From Corydoras sp. C115 (Eukaryota > Chordata > Actinopteri > Siluriformes > Callichthyidae): 64,000 nt of DNA. The notes below the pieces were generated by a model, which saw only the letters and a program-made list of their open reading frames with translations, did not search any database and had not been told where the DNA came from. The stretch lies in the NCBI GenBank assembly GCA_019802505.1, contig JAFMOC010000094.1, forward strand, positions 387,501 to 451,500, given 5' to 3'. Numbering within the stretch: position 1 is the first letter of the stretch; every line of letters starts with the position of its first letter. A program made the position numbers and the translations under genes. Shown here piece by piece: positions 47,801-61,426 of this stretch.

Positions 47801-49812
47801 ACATTGTCAGCCCTGATACATTGACTAGAATCAACACAAAGTACCTTATATGCATTGTCCTGGAATTAAAAAATATATATGAAAGTGTATACAGTACTAA
47901 ATTGCATGTACTGACTGACAATGTAAATAATTTCATTATTTCTGATCAGACTGTTCTGAAACTGTATATGAAACTATTCACTCAAGACCTTAATTAACAA
48001 CAAAATAATCATAATCAAAACTGCTTCTAAAAAATAAAAAGCAGAAATTAAACTGGCCTGATTCCTCAAGCTGTTCAGGTTTCCATTGTCATTTATTGAT
48101 TAATCACTATAACATCCAACCACTAGCTCTCACTTCACTAACATGCTCTTCAAGCCACTTCGGTGATCACATTTTAGGTATTTTCCTCTTTTCATCATTT
48201 TTCATATAATACTTGCTTTTGTCGTGAGTGCAAGTCAAGTGGAGATGGAAGATAAAGAAAGATAAAGCAAAATGTGTATGTGTGAATGTCAACTACATTC
48301 AACCATCAATACAAATCATCAATGCCATAGATACAATGCCATAGAATGTGTGCATGTGTGTGTGTGTGTGTGTGTCTGTGTGTAAAATACAGCATACTGA
48401 GGTGTTGACTCAGTGGTGGAAATGAAAATGTATGACGCATCTTTAGGACTTAGAAATCTCTGAGCTTGGCTATCAGATGAACCTGCTGAGAAAAACATAC
48501 AGTATACCCCCCATAATAAGCTGGTCCACCTGTCTCTCATCTGTTGTTTCACCTTTTACAATGCATCATGTTGCAGAACTTTAACCCATTAAATATATAA
48601 CACACTATAGCTGTCTACAAGGAAAACTAATAAAATATTTTTTAAAGATTTTTGGCTAATTAAAAATGAGATATTCAGCTGAAATTTCTTCTTGGCATTG
48701 ACGTGGACAAACAAATCTCAGTGGACTGGGGAAAGTGAAACCAAGTGTCTGAGGAAGGTAATTGATGCAGCTGCCAGATTTTCCAATAACAGTCTGTTTG
48801 TACGTTCTTGGGGAAAGACAAGACACAGAACGTAGAGAGATAGATTTGGCAGCAGGAGATGAAACCAGCCAGCCTAAAATGAACTTTATTTCACGCAAGT
48901 ATAATGTTCTTTAGGTCCAGCAAAGCCTGTATCCTATCCTTATTATGTCCTAAAGTAACAGTCTTTTAAACGTTACCTTTTCCTGTAAACAAGCACATTT
49001 ACAGACAAAAGCCCTCACACAATTCAACATCACAGATTTGGCTTTGGCTGTCTCCTTTGATTTATTTGTACTGCTCTGCTGTTGGTCTCAAACAGAAAGA
49101 GATGCCTGTGTATAGCTTTGTGAATCCCGCCATGCATCGAGCTGTGCTTGTTGAATTATTAATCATTGCACTAGAGAAAAATGTCTGTTTCTCCCAAGTG
49201 GGAGTAGTTTCAGCCTCATGGCCTGTTTGCCTGCTTGCTTATGTAAACTTTTGACATGAAGTTAAAACAGCTAGCATGGGGCGACAGGCTGATATTCCGC
49301 TGAATTTACCACGAAAGCTTGTGCTTTCTGACAATAAATTCTAAAAGGGGTAACTGTTCATTAAGCACTATTGGCCAAAAATAAATGATTGTTAATAATT
49401 GGATTGAGCTGATTATACCAATAAAATCTTACAGAGAAAACAGCAGTTGCCGTGCTCATACTTACTAATTAGCCGTAACACAATCATAGCAATGATTAGA
49501 ATTCCAAAATCCACAGGCATGCAAGTTTTGAAACATGGCTCATTTATTCGATCCCCTGGGCCTCAAAAAGGATTCTGAGCGAGCTGGAGTTTGTTTCTGA
49601 CTTTACCAAAAAAGTAATGTGAATTGAAAGTCAATATTGATGTATAAATATTTCATTGTCCTGCACATTGGCACTACAGATCAGACTAATGTTTAGCGAA
49701 GTGGAATTTGCTGCAGAATAATGATCGATATTTGTGCATAACTGATGCTACTAATGTTGAAAGCACTGTCTGCAAAGTATGCAAAGGTTTTCTTGGCACC
49801 TACTGATCATGT

Positions 49813-49837
49813 ACACACACACACACACACACACACC
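49813..49837. repeat. (AC)n microsatellite
   Basis: About 12 AC units. Confidence 0.95.
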
Positions 49838-49999
49838 TTATGTATGACACACCTAGCATTATCACATGACCATTGACACACTAAGCAGTGACCTAAGGAC
49901 AGGTTATACAGGGAGCAAATGTGTACTCTGCATTTAGCCGCATGGTTAAAAAACAACAGCAATTAAGAAATAAATTTGCAAAGGCAATATCTAAGTAGA

Positions 50000-50353
50000 G
50001 GCGGCACGGTGGCTTAGTAGTTAGCACGTTCGCCTCTCAGCGCTAGGGATTCCCGGTTCGAATCCCCATCTGGGTGGAGTTTCCATGTTCTCCCTGTGTC
50101 TGTGTGGGTTTCCTCCGGGTTCTCCGGTTTACTCCCACAGTCCAAAAACATGGATCAAGTCAATTGAATTCTCAAAAATTGCCCCATATAGAGTGTGTCT
50201 GTGTGTGTGAGTGAGTGTGTGCCCAGCGATGGATTGGCGCCCTGTCCTGGGTCTATCTGCCCAGCGCCCGAGACGTTCTCCCCTGGATGGGCATGGGGAA
50301 CCCCACCGCGACCCTAATAGAGGATAAAACGGGAGATAATGAATGAATGAATG
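50000..50353 (+). mobile_element. tRNA-derived SINE, family 1, youngest-looking full copy with 14-bp TSD
   Basis: Complete from gcggcacggtggcttag to four ATGA/GAAT tail units. Box A is TGGCTTAGTAG at 50010-50020 and box B is GGTTCGAATCC at 50055-50065. Flanked by exact AATATCTAAGTAGA at 49986-49999 and 50354-50367. Confidence 0.97.
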
Positions 50354-51699
50354 AATATCTAAGTAGAAGTCTTGTTGTGAACGATGCAGTTGTTTTCTTT
50401 ATTGTTTCATTGCTACCAAAACATCTCCCATCCCCTTCACCTAAAAACTAAATCAGGTCATGTAGTCTTTCCAAAAGGTTCCATTTTGGGTGTCGAAACC
50501 AGGTGCATTTAGCTATTATAACTTTCATCAGCGTTAACAGAAAAGCAAATTAGAGGACATGGTGTTAAGACAAGTATAAAGAAGAATGACAGTATAAAGG
50601 AGGAGATAAAAAGAAATGGACACAAGGTTTTGCCTGCCAGCCAGCCAGATAGAGCAGAAGATAGCTGACTACAATCACTTCTGTAAGATAATTGGCCAAA
50701 ATAGGTGATAAAAAGCCGCACAAAAAGACAGACAAATAATATGCATAAATAAATATGGAATGAATGATTCATTTCTATACAAAACAGTGTCACACTACCA
50801 GTCTGTAAATAGTGATCAGATATAACTTTTTCACCAAGATTATGCTAACTAGAGCCACTTACAAACACACACACAAGCAATTCTACTAGGACTTACTGAG
50901 TGAAGAAGAGTGTTAGTCCAGTAGTCCATCACAAATTCATCAGTGTAATTTTCAAGCTGTCAAGTGTCTTAGCTACTTGTGGATTAGTGTGTGTGTGTGT
51001 GTGTTCAGATGTGCTTGGAAGAATTTGTCCCCACATGCAAGGCACGAGAATGTGAAACAGACAGTCGTCCACCCACGTGTGAAAAAAATCCAATCAGAGC
51101 GCAATTTTGCATCATCATATTTTTTTTTCCCCCTCTAAGTCTTTCACGCCAGTTTCACCTACCTTCATTCCCACTCTCTTTTTTCTCCTTAGAGGGATAA
51201 AGGTCGATAATGGAAGACTGTCCATCAGTAAGTGGCTGACCCAGATTTAAGATACAAGGGTGAGGAAGAGGAGGATGAAATGACAGAGCTGGGAGTAATA
51301 GTGAGTCATCAGTGATGCCATGGTAATCAGATTAGACTGGCTGGCCACAGGGCCTTCAAATCACCCAAATCAGTCTTCTATCAGGTAGAAAAGTAAAGTG
51401 ACAGACAGCAAATACAAGCATAAAAAAAGACATGTAGAAAAAGTTTTTAATAGCAGAGCACCTTGTAGTGGAATTTCAAACCTGCTTCTACACACACAAG
51501 AGAGAAGACCATACCACACCAATCCATCACTGGGCAAGGTTACAACAATGGAAAATTAAAGTGCAAATATCAGTTTTTAAATGTAATCAAAGTTCAAAAG
51601 CTCTAGGTTTGTTCCCTTTGATTGTCATCATATAAAAGGTTTAGTAGAGGTTATACTAAAACATCAGTGAGGGAAAACATACTGTTTTACATGACGCTT

Positions 51700-51785
51700 T
51701 TGTATCTACATTTTCATTTAGTAATTTAGCACATGCTTTTAGCCAAAACGACTTACAAATGAGTGAACAACACAAGTCAGTAGTT
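51700..51785 (-). mobile_element. V-SINE/L2-type tail fragment
   Basis: 'agcacatgcttttagccaaa' then acgacttacaaatgag is the complement of the standard tail. Confidence 0.65.
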
Positions 51786-53112
51786 AAGGACAAACCAGCT
51801 ACACTGTAGAATTATCAAACCTGATTAATATCCAATTATGTATTATTTCTTTTTATGTAACATTGAAATTTCATATACAGCAACTTTTTGTTTTCCAAAA
51901 GCAGTTGCTGTAATCTTTTTATATGTATTCTTTATTAATGAGGGTGTAGGGGCATTCATGCGTCCGTTTGTGTCTTACACAAGTCACTTTGAATAAAAGC
52001 AAAAATACCAACAATGATAATAAATACAAATAATAATCTCAGAAGCATTTTTAAAAAAAATTCTGCTAAGTATATAAATATCTCATGATATTTTAAATTA
52101 TGTCTATTTTAATTCTAAGACTAAGACATATGGTTTTGTTATGCCCCTCATGTTCAAAATATACAAAATTATACTAGCCCCCATACACAACCAATTTGTT
52201 CAGTGTTTCCATCAATCCCCTCAAGTTTTGTTATTGAAATGTAACTGCATCTAAAATATGCAAATGTTGAGACAGGGTTATCAATGAATGCTGCCAAACA
52301 GAAGAGAGGGAAAAAAAGAATGTGCCAACAGTGGTAAATGCTTGCCAAAGTAATCCTGACATTTTAATTTTCTCTCCTTCTGGTATCACTTTAGCAAAAC
52401 ACTTTGGTTTGGGAATGGAGGATAGACCTTTTTATTATTTTTTTTTTTATTTGAGGATTTTTTTGTATTAGGAAAAAATAGTTTAATACTAAAAAACTAA
52501 AATGTTTAAGTCAAAAATACAGACAAAACTGAATTTCTTCTAGAATAATCTTTACAGATTAAAAAACTATTTACAAGATGTTGGATTGTGTCTGTAATTA
52601 TATGTTTGCAGCACAAATCCACCACAAATGAATCTACTTTGCATTTATATAATACTGTTGTAAAGACTTTAATCACTTTATTTTATTGATTAAAGTTAAT
52701 AATTGCATTTATTAAAGGTGTAAAATCCAGCAGTACTGCTCCATCTGTTCCACTCAGTGCTTAAAATTTACCACCTCTCAAATTGTACCTTTATTTATTA
52801 ATGGAGCATAGTCTCGAAGTAGAAGACTTATAAAGTATGTTGAGATCCAGATGGATGACAGTCAACAATGTTAAAACCACAAAAAGTCAGTTGACCAATG
52901 TTAGTTTGAGTCTCTCTCCTTCAGAACCATGGACAGCTCTCACATCTTCAACTCTACTGCAGTAACAGAGCATCCTCACTGAAGTGTGAACAGTATAAAA
53001 ATGACAGACATCCAACATTTAGAGGTCTGTAAATGTGCAAAGTCAACTTCCTTTCTCTTAAAATATGTATTTTCCTAAAGGAATTGAAAGGCACCAACAT
53101 TTTTTTAGGTTA

Positions 53113-53181
53113 TAAGGTGGAGTGTTCTCTCATTTGTAAGTCGCTTTGGATAAAAGTGTCTATTAAATAACTAAATGTAAA
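53113..53181 (+). mobile_element. V-SINE/L2-type tail fragment
   Basis: 'ctcatttgtaagtcgctttg' then 'gataaaagtgtctattaaat' is a close match to the family tail. Confidence 0.75.
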
Positions 53182-53456
53182 TTTAGACATTACTAGTGCC
53201 TGTAAATTTGCTGTTTTCTATTTTATTCTTCACATATGACTCCAAAGCACTAATTTCAGTATTATATAAGCACACTGGTAGTAATGAAGGCTGATGGGTT
53301 ATTATACAATTCTTGTTAATTGTGTTATCACAGCTGAAACTTGTTATTATGTTCAATAAAGCAACATTTTTTTTTCCCTGGCAAAGCATATAGTGCACTG
53401 CCATTACTGTTGAGGGCAACTGTTGTGAGTAGAAAGCAGAGTACACACACACACAC

Positions 53457-53545
53457 ACATTTTATTTCCATTTAATCATTTAGCAGAGACTTTCATCCAA
53501 AGCAATTTACAAATGAGAGAACACCACAAGTCATCTTTATCAAAG
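53457..53545 (-). mobile_element. V-SINE/L2-type tail fragment
   Basis: 'tttagcagagactttcatcc' then 'aaagcaatttacaaatgaga' is the complement of the standard tail; an (AC)8 run precedes it. Confidence 0.7.
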
Positions 53546-53733
53546 ACATCTGATTAAATACCCTTCACTGACAAGGTAACAAGATATTATCCTAGATTGT
53601 TCCCATTACATATATAATATAAAACAATAAAAATAATAAAGTAAGGAGAAATAACCATAACTTTAGTTCTAATACATGCATTTTTACAGATTAAAATATA
53701 AAAACAGTGAATGTGATTTTTGTAGTTTTTTTT

Positions 53734-54054
53734 ATTTTTTTTTTATTCATTAATTCATTCATTATTTATTATCTTCGGCTTAATCCGCTACTAGGGTTGC
53801 AGGGGATCCAGGGGAAAACATTTTAGGCGCAGGGCAGATACACCCAGCACAGGGCACACTCACTCAAACACACGAACTCACTAAATATGGGGCAATTCAG
53901 AGCATTTAATTTTACCTTGAATCCATGTTTTTGAACTGTGGGAGAAAACCAGAGAACCCATGCAGACACAGCAAGAACATGGAAACTGAGATCGAAGCTG
54001 AAATCCCAGCGCTGAGAGGTGAACATGCTAACCACTAAGCCACTGTGCCGCCCA
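53734..54054 (-). mobile_element. tRNA-derived SINE, family 1, degraded full copy with 11-bp TSD
   Basis: Minus copy, box B eroded (gagatcgaagc). Flanked by TAGTTTTTTTT at 53723-53733 and 54055-54065. A slightly older insertion than those at 24012 or 50000. Confidence 0.88.
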
Positions 54055-55147
54055 TAGTTTTTTTTGTAGATGCAAAAGTTCTTCGACTTATTTAGTCTTG
54101 AAATCCTGTTTGATGTGGTTTATACTCCTGCATTCTTACTCATTTAACTGATTGCTTTATATCAATAAAAGATTTGAATTTTTGTAATTAGCAAATGAAG
54201 AAAAAAAGGAAAGATGGAAGAAAGGAAGGAAATCTTTTGTCTCATTTTCTCAGTTTCTTGGAAAGTGCCTAAAATTTTCCCATCTTTATGATAGACATTG
54301 TTCCCGCTGAAGGAATAATTTTATATCTTAGCTTCATTCCTCCTCTTTTATCCATTTCATATATTGTCCCACCTTCTCCTACTTTTTTTTCCTCCTGCCT
54401 TTCAGCCCAAGTCAACTGTCATGCTTTTCATTTTCCTCCTCTGCTTTAGCTTTTGTTTTAGGAACAAAGCATGCTTAATGTCCTCATCTTTTCCATCTGT
54501 CAGTCGGCAAAGGACTGAACGGTGGAAGACAACCAGAGGAAAAGAGAGTTAGGCGGAAGGACGGGAGCATTTGATTTTTGAGTGCTCGTTAATTTTTCCC
54601 AGCTGTCTTTGTGACAGAATGTCATTGACTTCTCTATATATAGAGACACAGCAGGGTTTGACGTTTAAGCCTGCTTTGTCATGATAATTTTACCATAACC
54701 CTGTAGTGCTTTTAAAAGGTTACCAGAATATTTGCCACCACATTAAATCTTAAAGAATTATCATCGTCATCATCATTTACATGAAAGGCAATTAAAAAAA
54801 AAATCTTTATTAGTGCTCAAAAAGCTGTATAAAATTAAAAGTGATGTTTTGATCATTGTAAAAAAATAGTTTTTTTAGTTTTTCATAATAGGGCATTATT
54901 TAATAATATGTATACTCTGTATTAGGTTTTCTTTTCTAGAAATATAAATAAAACTAACATTAAAAGTCATGCCTTTGACTTCTAAATGACTAAAGCAACT
55001 AATACAGCTTAAACATAAAATCTTCAATGAGCCCAAAGTCACCCAAAAATCAGTGGAAATGTATTGTGTTGTTCCATGAATGTTCATTTCAGACTCCATT
55101 TACCAAAGATTTAAAAAGACTATTAAAACTGTCCGTAATAAAGGATG

Positions 55148-55296
<149 letters not shown>

Positions 55297-56104
55297 TTAC
55301 ATAAAAAGGCGGCATCAATGTCAACAACATCCATACATTTCTAAAGGTACCATGATGTAGGGGTTTATTCTGAGATTTTAGAGAGTAATACACTGCTTTT
55401 AAGATTTAAAATATTCCTATATATCTTTCAGAAAGACAATGTCAAACCTCTTTCAATAGAAGTTACAACAGTGTTGCTTCATAGACATAAAGAATGTCCT
55501 TGACTGGCCTGTAAGCTGTTAAAAATCGGTCTCCTATTAAAAAACTATGCATCATAAATGCAGTAAAATCATACAACAATGACATAAGTCGATCTATGAG
55601 CAGCTAAGTCCTCTATGCAGCAAGAATTGCAAAATATTTGACTACCAAGTTAGTGTAATTAATATCTTCCAATATTTATTATTACATAAAAAAGAGGATG
55701 GTGACTGAGTCCTATAATGAAAATTAAACTTAAATTCTATTTATACATTAACATGTATGAACAAACAAGTAAAGAAAACTGTCAAAACTGTTGCATAACA
55801 TCCAGAATCTTGCAGCTCTTCCCAACATTAAATCAGGTGTGTACAACCTGTATGGCATTTGAACAGTTTTAAACAGCATTACAAACACAAGACCACAGGG
55901 AAATCTAGAAGAACCTGAACAGAAATCTTCCTTGACAGTTATAATGGACCCATTTCCTGCTTCAGAAAACTGAGGAATCATAAGGTGGCTCATCCTACAC
56001 AACTTGTAACCGCAGTCTGTCACATTGTGTGGTATGAAGCAGAACATCCAAAACAATAACGGGAAGTATAATTCAACAGACCCAACAAAAATTTGACAAT
56101 GTGG

Positions 56105-56175
56105 CCCTTTGAACAAGGCCCTTAACCCTCTTTGTCCTATTTGTAAATTGCTTTGGATGAATGCTGTACCGGTGC
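56105..56175 (+). mobile_element. V-SINE-type fragment
   Basis: 'tttgaacaaggcccttaacc' and 'atttgtaaattgctttggat' are the body and tail of family 2, diverged. Confidence 0.65.
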
Positions 56176-56304
56176 AATGAAAAATTATTATTAAAATTGG
56201 TTGCCTTTGCCAAGATATAATACAGTAAAAGTGACATTACTTAATACATCATGATGAACTATTTTCTTATAGTATATAATATTTACAAGGTTAGCCAGAT
56301 TAAA

Positions 56305-56309
<5 letters not shown>

Positions 56310-56356
<47 letters not shown>

Positions 56357-56460
56357 CTTTATTTACATAGCGCTTTTCTGGGATCTTAAATATGCTTTAC
56401 AACAAATAAAATAATATAGCATTAATAAAATATTATAAACACAAAATAGATAATAACAAT
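56310..56460 (-). mobile_element. LINE 3' end with (AAT)15 tail
   Basis: A 45-bp (AAT)n array is followed by 'aactttatttacatagcgct' then tttctggg, the antisense of a common teleost retrotransposon 3' end with its microsatellite tail. Confidence 0.65.
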
Positions 56461-58410
56461 AATGCAGTTTCTAAGGTAGGAAAGAAGAAAAGCATACTTT
56501 TAAATGGAGTTACAGTTACAGGTTAAAAGTGATTTTAAACAGATGACTTACAATAAAATATAAGTTTTATACATACGCTGTAGTAGTTTGCATATTCGCA
56601 TATTTGCTCTAGTTTAAAGGAGACTTTAAAAAAAAAAAAAACTAGAGTGGTTTGTGCGAAAACGTTTGAACGTCTTTGGGGATTCATTAAAAGATTAGGT
56701 TAATATTCAATTCTGAACAGACAACTGTAATTAAGAAAAAAAATTTTATTATTATGTTTTTACTTTAAATCTCTTGAAGCATAACAGTAGCGTAATAATG
56801 CTGATATCCTATATAGAGACTTAGCAAAAGGGAAGTCACATGTCCTGAATGACTAAATGCATTTATGGACATGACCTTTCAGCCAAGCCTTTTTAAAATA
56901 ACTTTATTGGCACAAATATGGCAGACCAGAACTCCCATGATACGTTGCCTTTCTGGAATATTACAGCCATGCTGTCAGGGTGAGGTGAGACTCAATCAAT
57001 ACTGCAGCATCAAAAGGCAGTGCCACTCCACAGCGAGAAAGAGAGAACAATTTACTTGGATCTACCATTCAATTTTTATCACCACCATTCACCTTTTCTA
57101 TCTTTCTCTATACCTCATTCTCTTGATATCTCATGCCATCACACATTTATATTTGTCTTTACCTTTTATCATTTTAAATACGGTCATTTTCAATCTAACT
57201 TTTTACCTCGGTAGTTAAATGAATCATTTTCATTGTATAAACTTACCTTATCCATTTCCCTTTCTGAAGGCAACCAGCAGTTTATCAAGGAATAGACTTT
57301 AAGAAATGTACAAATTGGGTAATTTAGGGAACATTCATAATACAAAAGTTCTTTATAAATGTGTTAACAACAACTCACAACACTGTCAGAATTCTTTGCC
57401 CCAAACACACTCTCCTCTCTGTAGTCTAAAAGCTGGTGAAGCATGGTTTCAATGAAGTATGCATATGAAATCTCATGCAGCTGTACAGAAATAACTCATA
57501 ACCTCATTGTGCACGCTGACACTTATGCTGTCTTATTCAGTTGCAGTCCTCTCAACACTAAGCATGTGTGTGCGCACTGGAACATGTACATATATAGATG
57601 TAAATGCAAACACCCCCCACATACTTATCCATACAAAAAAAATTATTCCCACATTTGTGCACTTTAAAGCATCTCTTTTCAGAGAATAAAGATAAGAACC
57701 ACCGGCAATGACAGCACTTATGACCCCCCTCCTACCCTCTCTCTTCTCTTCCTTTTGCACTCCCTACCCTCTTAGCAAATGCATCTGGCCCAATTTGCAC
57801 AAATACCCGCTATTACATTCATCCCCATTTTAGCTTTATCTTAAAGACCCTTTAAAGTCAGTGATGAAAAGATGACTGATAGCAAAAATGACAAAAAAAA
57901 AAAAAAAGATTTTATACATACCTCATAGCTTCATTAGGTTTTTAAATAATATTTCAGTATTCAATTAGAATTAGGACCATGACCTAAACACATCATATCC
58001 TAATGGAAAATATAAAAATCTGTAAATATACAATGAAAGCAAAGGCACAAAAACCCTGCTATCCCAAAATACTAATACAGCTTTTTAACTTCTAATTACA
58101 TTAGCTCACATTTGTCACAAGCAAATACCAAAGGTGGCATTGCAATTATGATAAGTAGAACATGTGCAAAATATAAAAGCTTTTTAATAAAACGCTAAGC
58201 AAACAGGTTTACTTGTAAATACACCCAATCTTACCATTGCTCAGACAAAAATATTTATTTATTGCTTTTCTGATCATTTTAATAATGAAATTTACATAAT
58301 GTCATGTTATAAATAATGATATTAATAATATCTGAAAAATGTTGCTGAAAGTTTAATATAAGTTATTTATTTCTAACAATTCATGAAAGCTTCCTATATG
58401 TGCTTAGTGT

Positions 58411-58750
58411 TTATTCATTCATTATTTTCCACTTAATTGTACTATGGTCGCAGGGGGTTCCCATGCCCATCCAGGGGAGATGTTTTGGGCGCCCTGGCAG
58501 ATGCACACACTACAGGGTGCCGATCTATTACTAGGCACACACTCACACAGAGACACACTCTATGCGGGCAATTTAGAGCATTCAATTTACCTTGAATCCA
58601 TGTTTTTGGATTGTGGGAGGAAACTGGAGAACCTTAAGGAACCCATGCGGACACAGGGAGAACATAGAAACTCCAGCCAGATTAGGATTCGAACCTGGAT
58701 CCTTAGTCCTTAGAGGCGAACGTGCTACCCACTAAGCCACCATGCCACCC
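58411..58750 (-). mobile_element. tRNA-derived SINE, family 1, diverged full copy
   Basis: Runs from ttattcattcattatttt to ccaccatgccaccc with box B intact (ggattcgaacc on plus). Many substitutions; no clear target duplication. Confidence 0.9.
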
Positions 58751-60975
58751 TACAAAATATTCAATAATGTAAATGTTTTAAATAATCACAATAGTAAATT
58801 TTACTGAATGTTTACTCCCACTAATAAATGTATATTTCCCGCATATTTTAATTTTAAGTGTGTAAGGCCAATAAGAAGGGTTTAACATGTGCAATGAATA
58901 CACCCACCCAGAAGCCCATAAAAGACTTAAATCTCTATAACATGTTTCTACACAAAGATGTATAGACAGACAAAATGAAAGATTTAACTCTTTTTCAACA
59001 GTTTGGACAATCCCAAAAATATATTAACAAAAACAGCAGCCAGAATCCACCATCAATTTCTTTGTAAACACAGCTCTTTCAGGTTCCCACATCCCACTCC
59101 ATTTCCTTTCTTTCTCTCTAACTTTCCACTCTCTGCCAAATTGCATCTCTCTTCCAGCTCCCAATTAGACTGATTATGAGGCTGCACCATGGTGTGCTTG
59201 TGTGTGTGAGCATAGAAAGCAGGAAAAAGAGAGCATAACAGACTGGCTATAGCAAAACAGAAAACAAATGAGAGTGAGAGAGTGTGTGTGTGTGTTTTTA
59301 AATTTAATAATCTTTCATGAAATTCTCTATGATCCCATACACATTCACAATTCAGTAGTTATATTCTGTTAGCTAATTAAAGTGACTCTTGGCTGTTTGT
59401 CTTTTTAGGAAAATGTTATTACACAGCCATTTTTGCAATACACGCTTTCGGGGTTAGAAGCTACATGCCACTGTTTTTCTCAGAGAATTTGTGGGCAGTG
59501 GATTTTGAAAAAATAAATAAATAAAAATATTTCAGAACCATGAACAGCAACTGGCGGCAACGTTGGAGGGAAAATGCAAGCTGAACGAAATAATCAATAG
59601 CAATTGTCAAGCCTGCTACACAAAATATGTTCAGTAATAGAACATGAGGACAGGCAGATAGAAAAAGATAAAAAGGGGCTTTTGAAATACGAGACAGAAC
59701 GATAAAACCGTATATGACAGCAGTATAAAGATCTTCAGGCTTCTGAAGGTAAATGAATTCCAGGACTTAGTTTTAATTGACTATGGGTGCCTGCAGCCTA
59801 CTGATATGTGTATTACAAAACAGAAGCGGCTACACTTTAATTATAATAATGCCGTAAACAATAATTGACATTTTATTGTCCTGTAATCCCTTTCTATCTA
59901 CTAACCTAGAAAGCATCGAATGTTTTTTTAATCAGCATCAGTGTGACATGTTGCAATTGCATTACATCAACATAGATGCCGATAAACTACAGAAACAACA
60001 ATTCATGTTAAAAAGTAAATGTCAATTACATAAATGTGCCTGATACATAAGTGAAGCTGAAGATGTTTCCCAGCACTCATTGTATAAACCTGGACAAGTT
60101 TCCAATCAATCAAAGGCAGACTCTTAGACAAACATATTCACATCTAGGGGAGGTTTAGTATCTTTTATTCATGCAATGTACATAGTTTGTGGACTAGGAA
60201 GGAACTGAAACCATCATGCTGCAATAAGAAGCACTATAAGAAAATATATAGGAATATTTATAGGAAATAGGAAACTGCTGACAAGAAAGTAGGAGAATGT
60301 TGCCTGAAATATATCTGCATACTATATTAAGGGGTTCAGTCCAAACCTTAAAACCAATGACAGAAGACATACTTGTGTATGTTATAGTGCATATAATTAT
60401 ATATAATTTCACAGATAATGATTAATTAGGCCAAATAAAAGCTATACATGAACACAAAAAGTAATGGGTTTCTCAAAATGTATTATCCTGTGGTTATTCA
60501 GATGTAATTTAATGTTTCTTTGACAGTGATAGAGACCATCAAGTAAAATATTGATCACCACCTAACATCAAAATCAACTGAAAGATACATATCATGAATG
60601 TATAAAAATTTATGTCATGTAGCTTTACAAAGAATAATCTACATTAATGTAAAGAAACAAGAAATCATAATATATAATACTAAGTTCTGATCAGTATATG
60701 TCATTATATTGTTAAAAAAAAAAAAAAGGTCAGTCTCAGGTCATGTTTCTGAAATAGGAAATATGGTTCTATAAAATAAATTCGAGTCAGAAGACGTGAT
60801 TCACTTAGTTGGGGAGCAGTATAACATAGCACGAGACAGCTCAGGAAATAAACTAAATGATTTAATGTTAAGTTGCTGTTCCACAAAACAAAACAAAAAA
60901 CAGAAAGTACTGTAGGGATTTTTTTTGTTCATCTCATCAAACTTTCTGTTCCATTAATCAGTTTATCACCACCAT

Positions 60976-61004
60976 AATCAATCCTAATTATAATAGGATT
61001 GATT
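60976..61004. repeat. short stem-loop
   Basis: Arms AATCAATCCTA and TAGGATTGATT around a 7-base loop. No following T-run or other sign of function. Confidence 0.8.
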
Positions 61005-61047
61005 GCCGAATGTGACTGTGCCCGTCATGTATACTGACAAAGAATGT

Positions 61048-61426
61048 TCATTCATTCATTCATTCATTCATTCATTCATTATCTTCCACTTTATCCTATA
61101 TTAGGGTCACGGGGGGTTTCCCCATGCCCATCCAGGGGAGAACGTTTCGGGCGCTGGACAGGACCCAGGACAGGACACCAATCTATCGTTGGGCACACAC
61201 CCACACACACAGACAGACACGCACACAAACACACTCTACATGGGGCAATTTGGAGAACTCAATTGACTTGATTAATGTTTTTGGACTGTGGAAGGAAACC
61301 GGAGAACCCGGAGGAAACCCACGCGGACACGGGGAGAACATGGAAACTCCACCCAGATGGGTATTCAAACCGGGAATCCCTAGTGCTGAGAGGAGAACAT
61401 GCTAACCACTAAGCCACCGTGCCGCC
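61048..61426 (-). mobile_element. tRNA-derived SINE, family 1, full length with 14-bp TSD
   Basis: Minus copy with an (ATTC)n tail of about eight units. Flanked by exact CTGACAAAGAATGT at 61034-61047 and 61427-61440. Box B has two changes. Confidence 0.96.
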
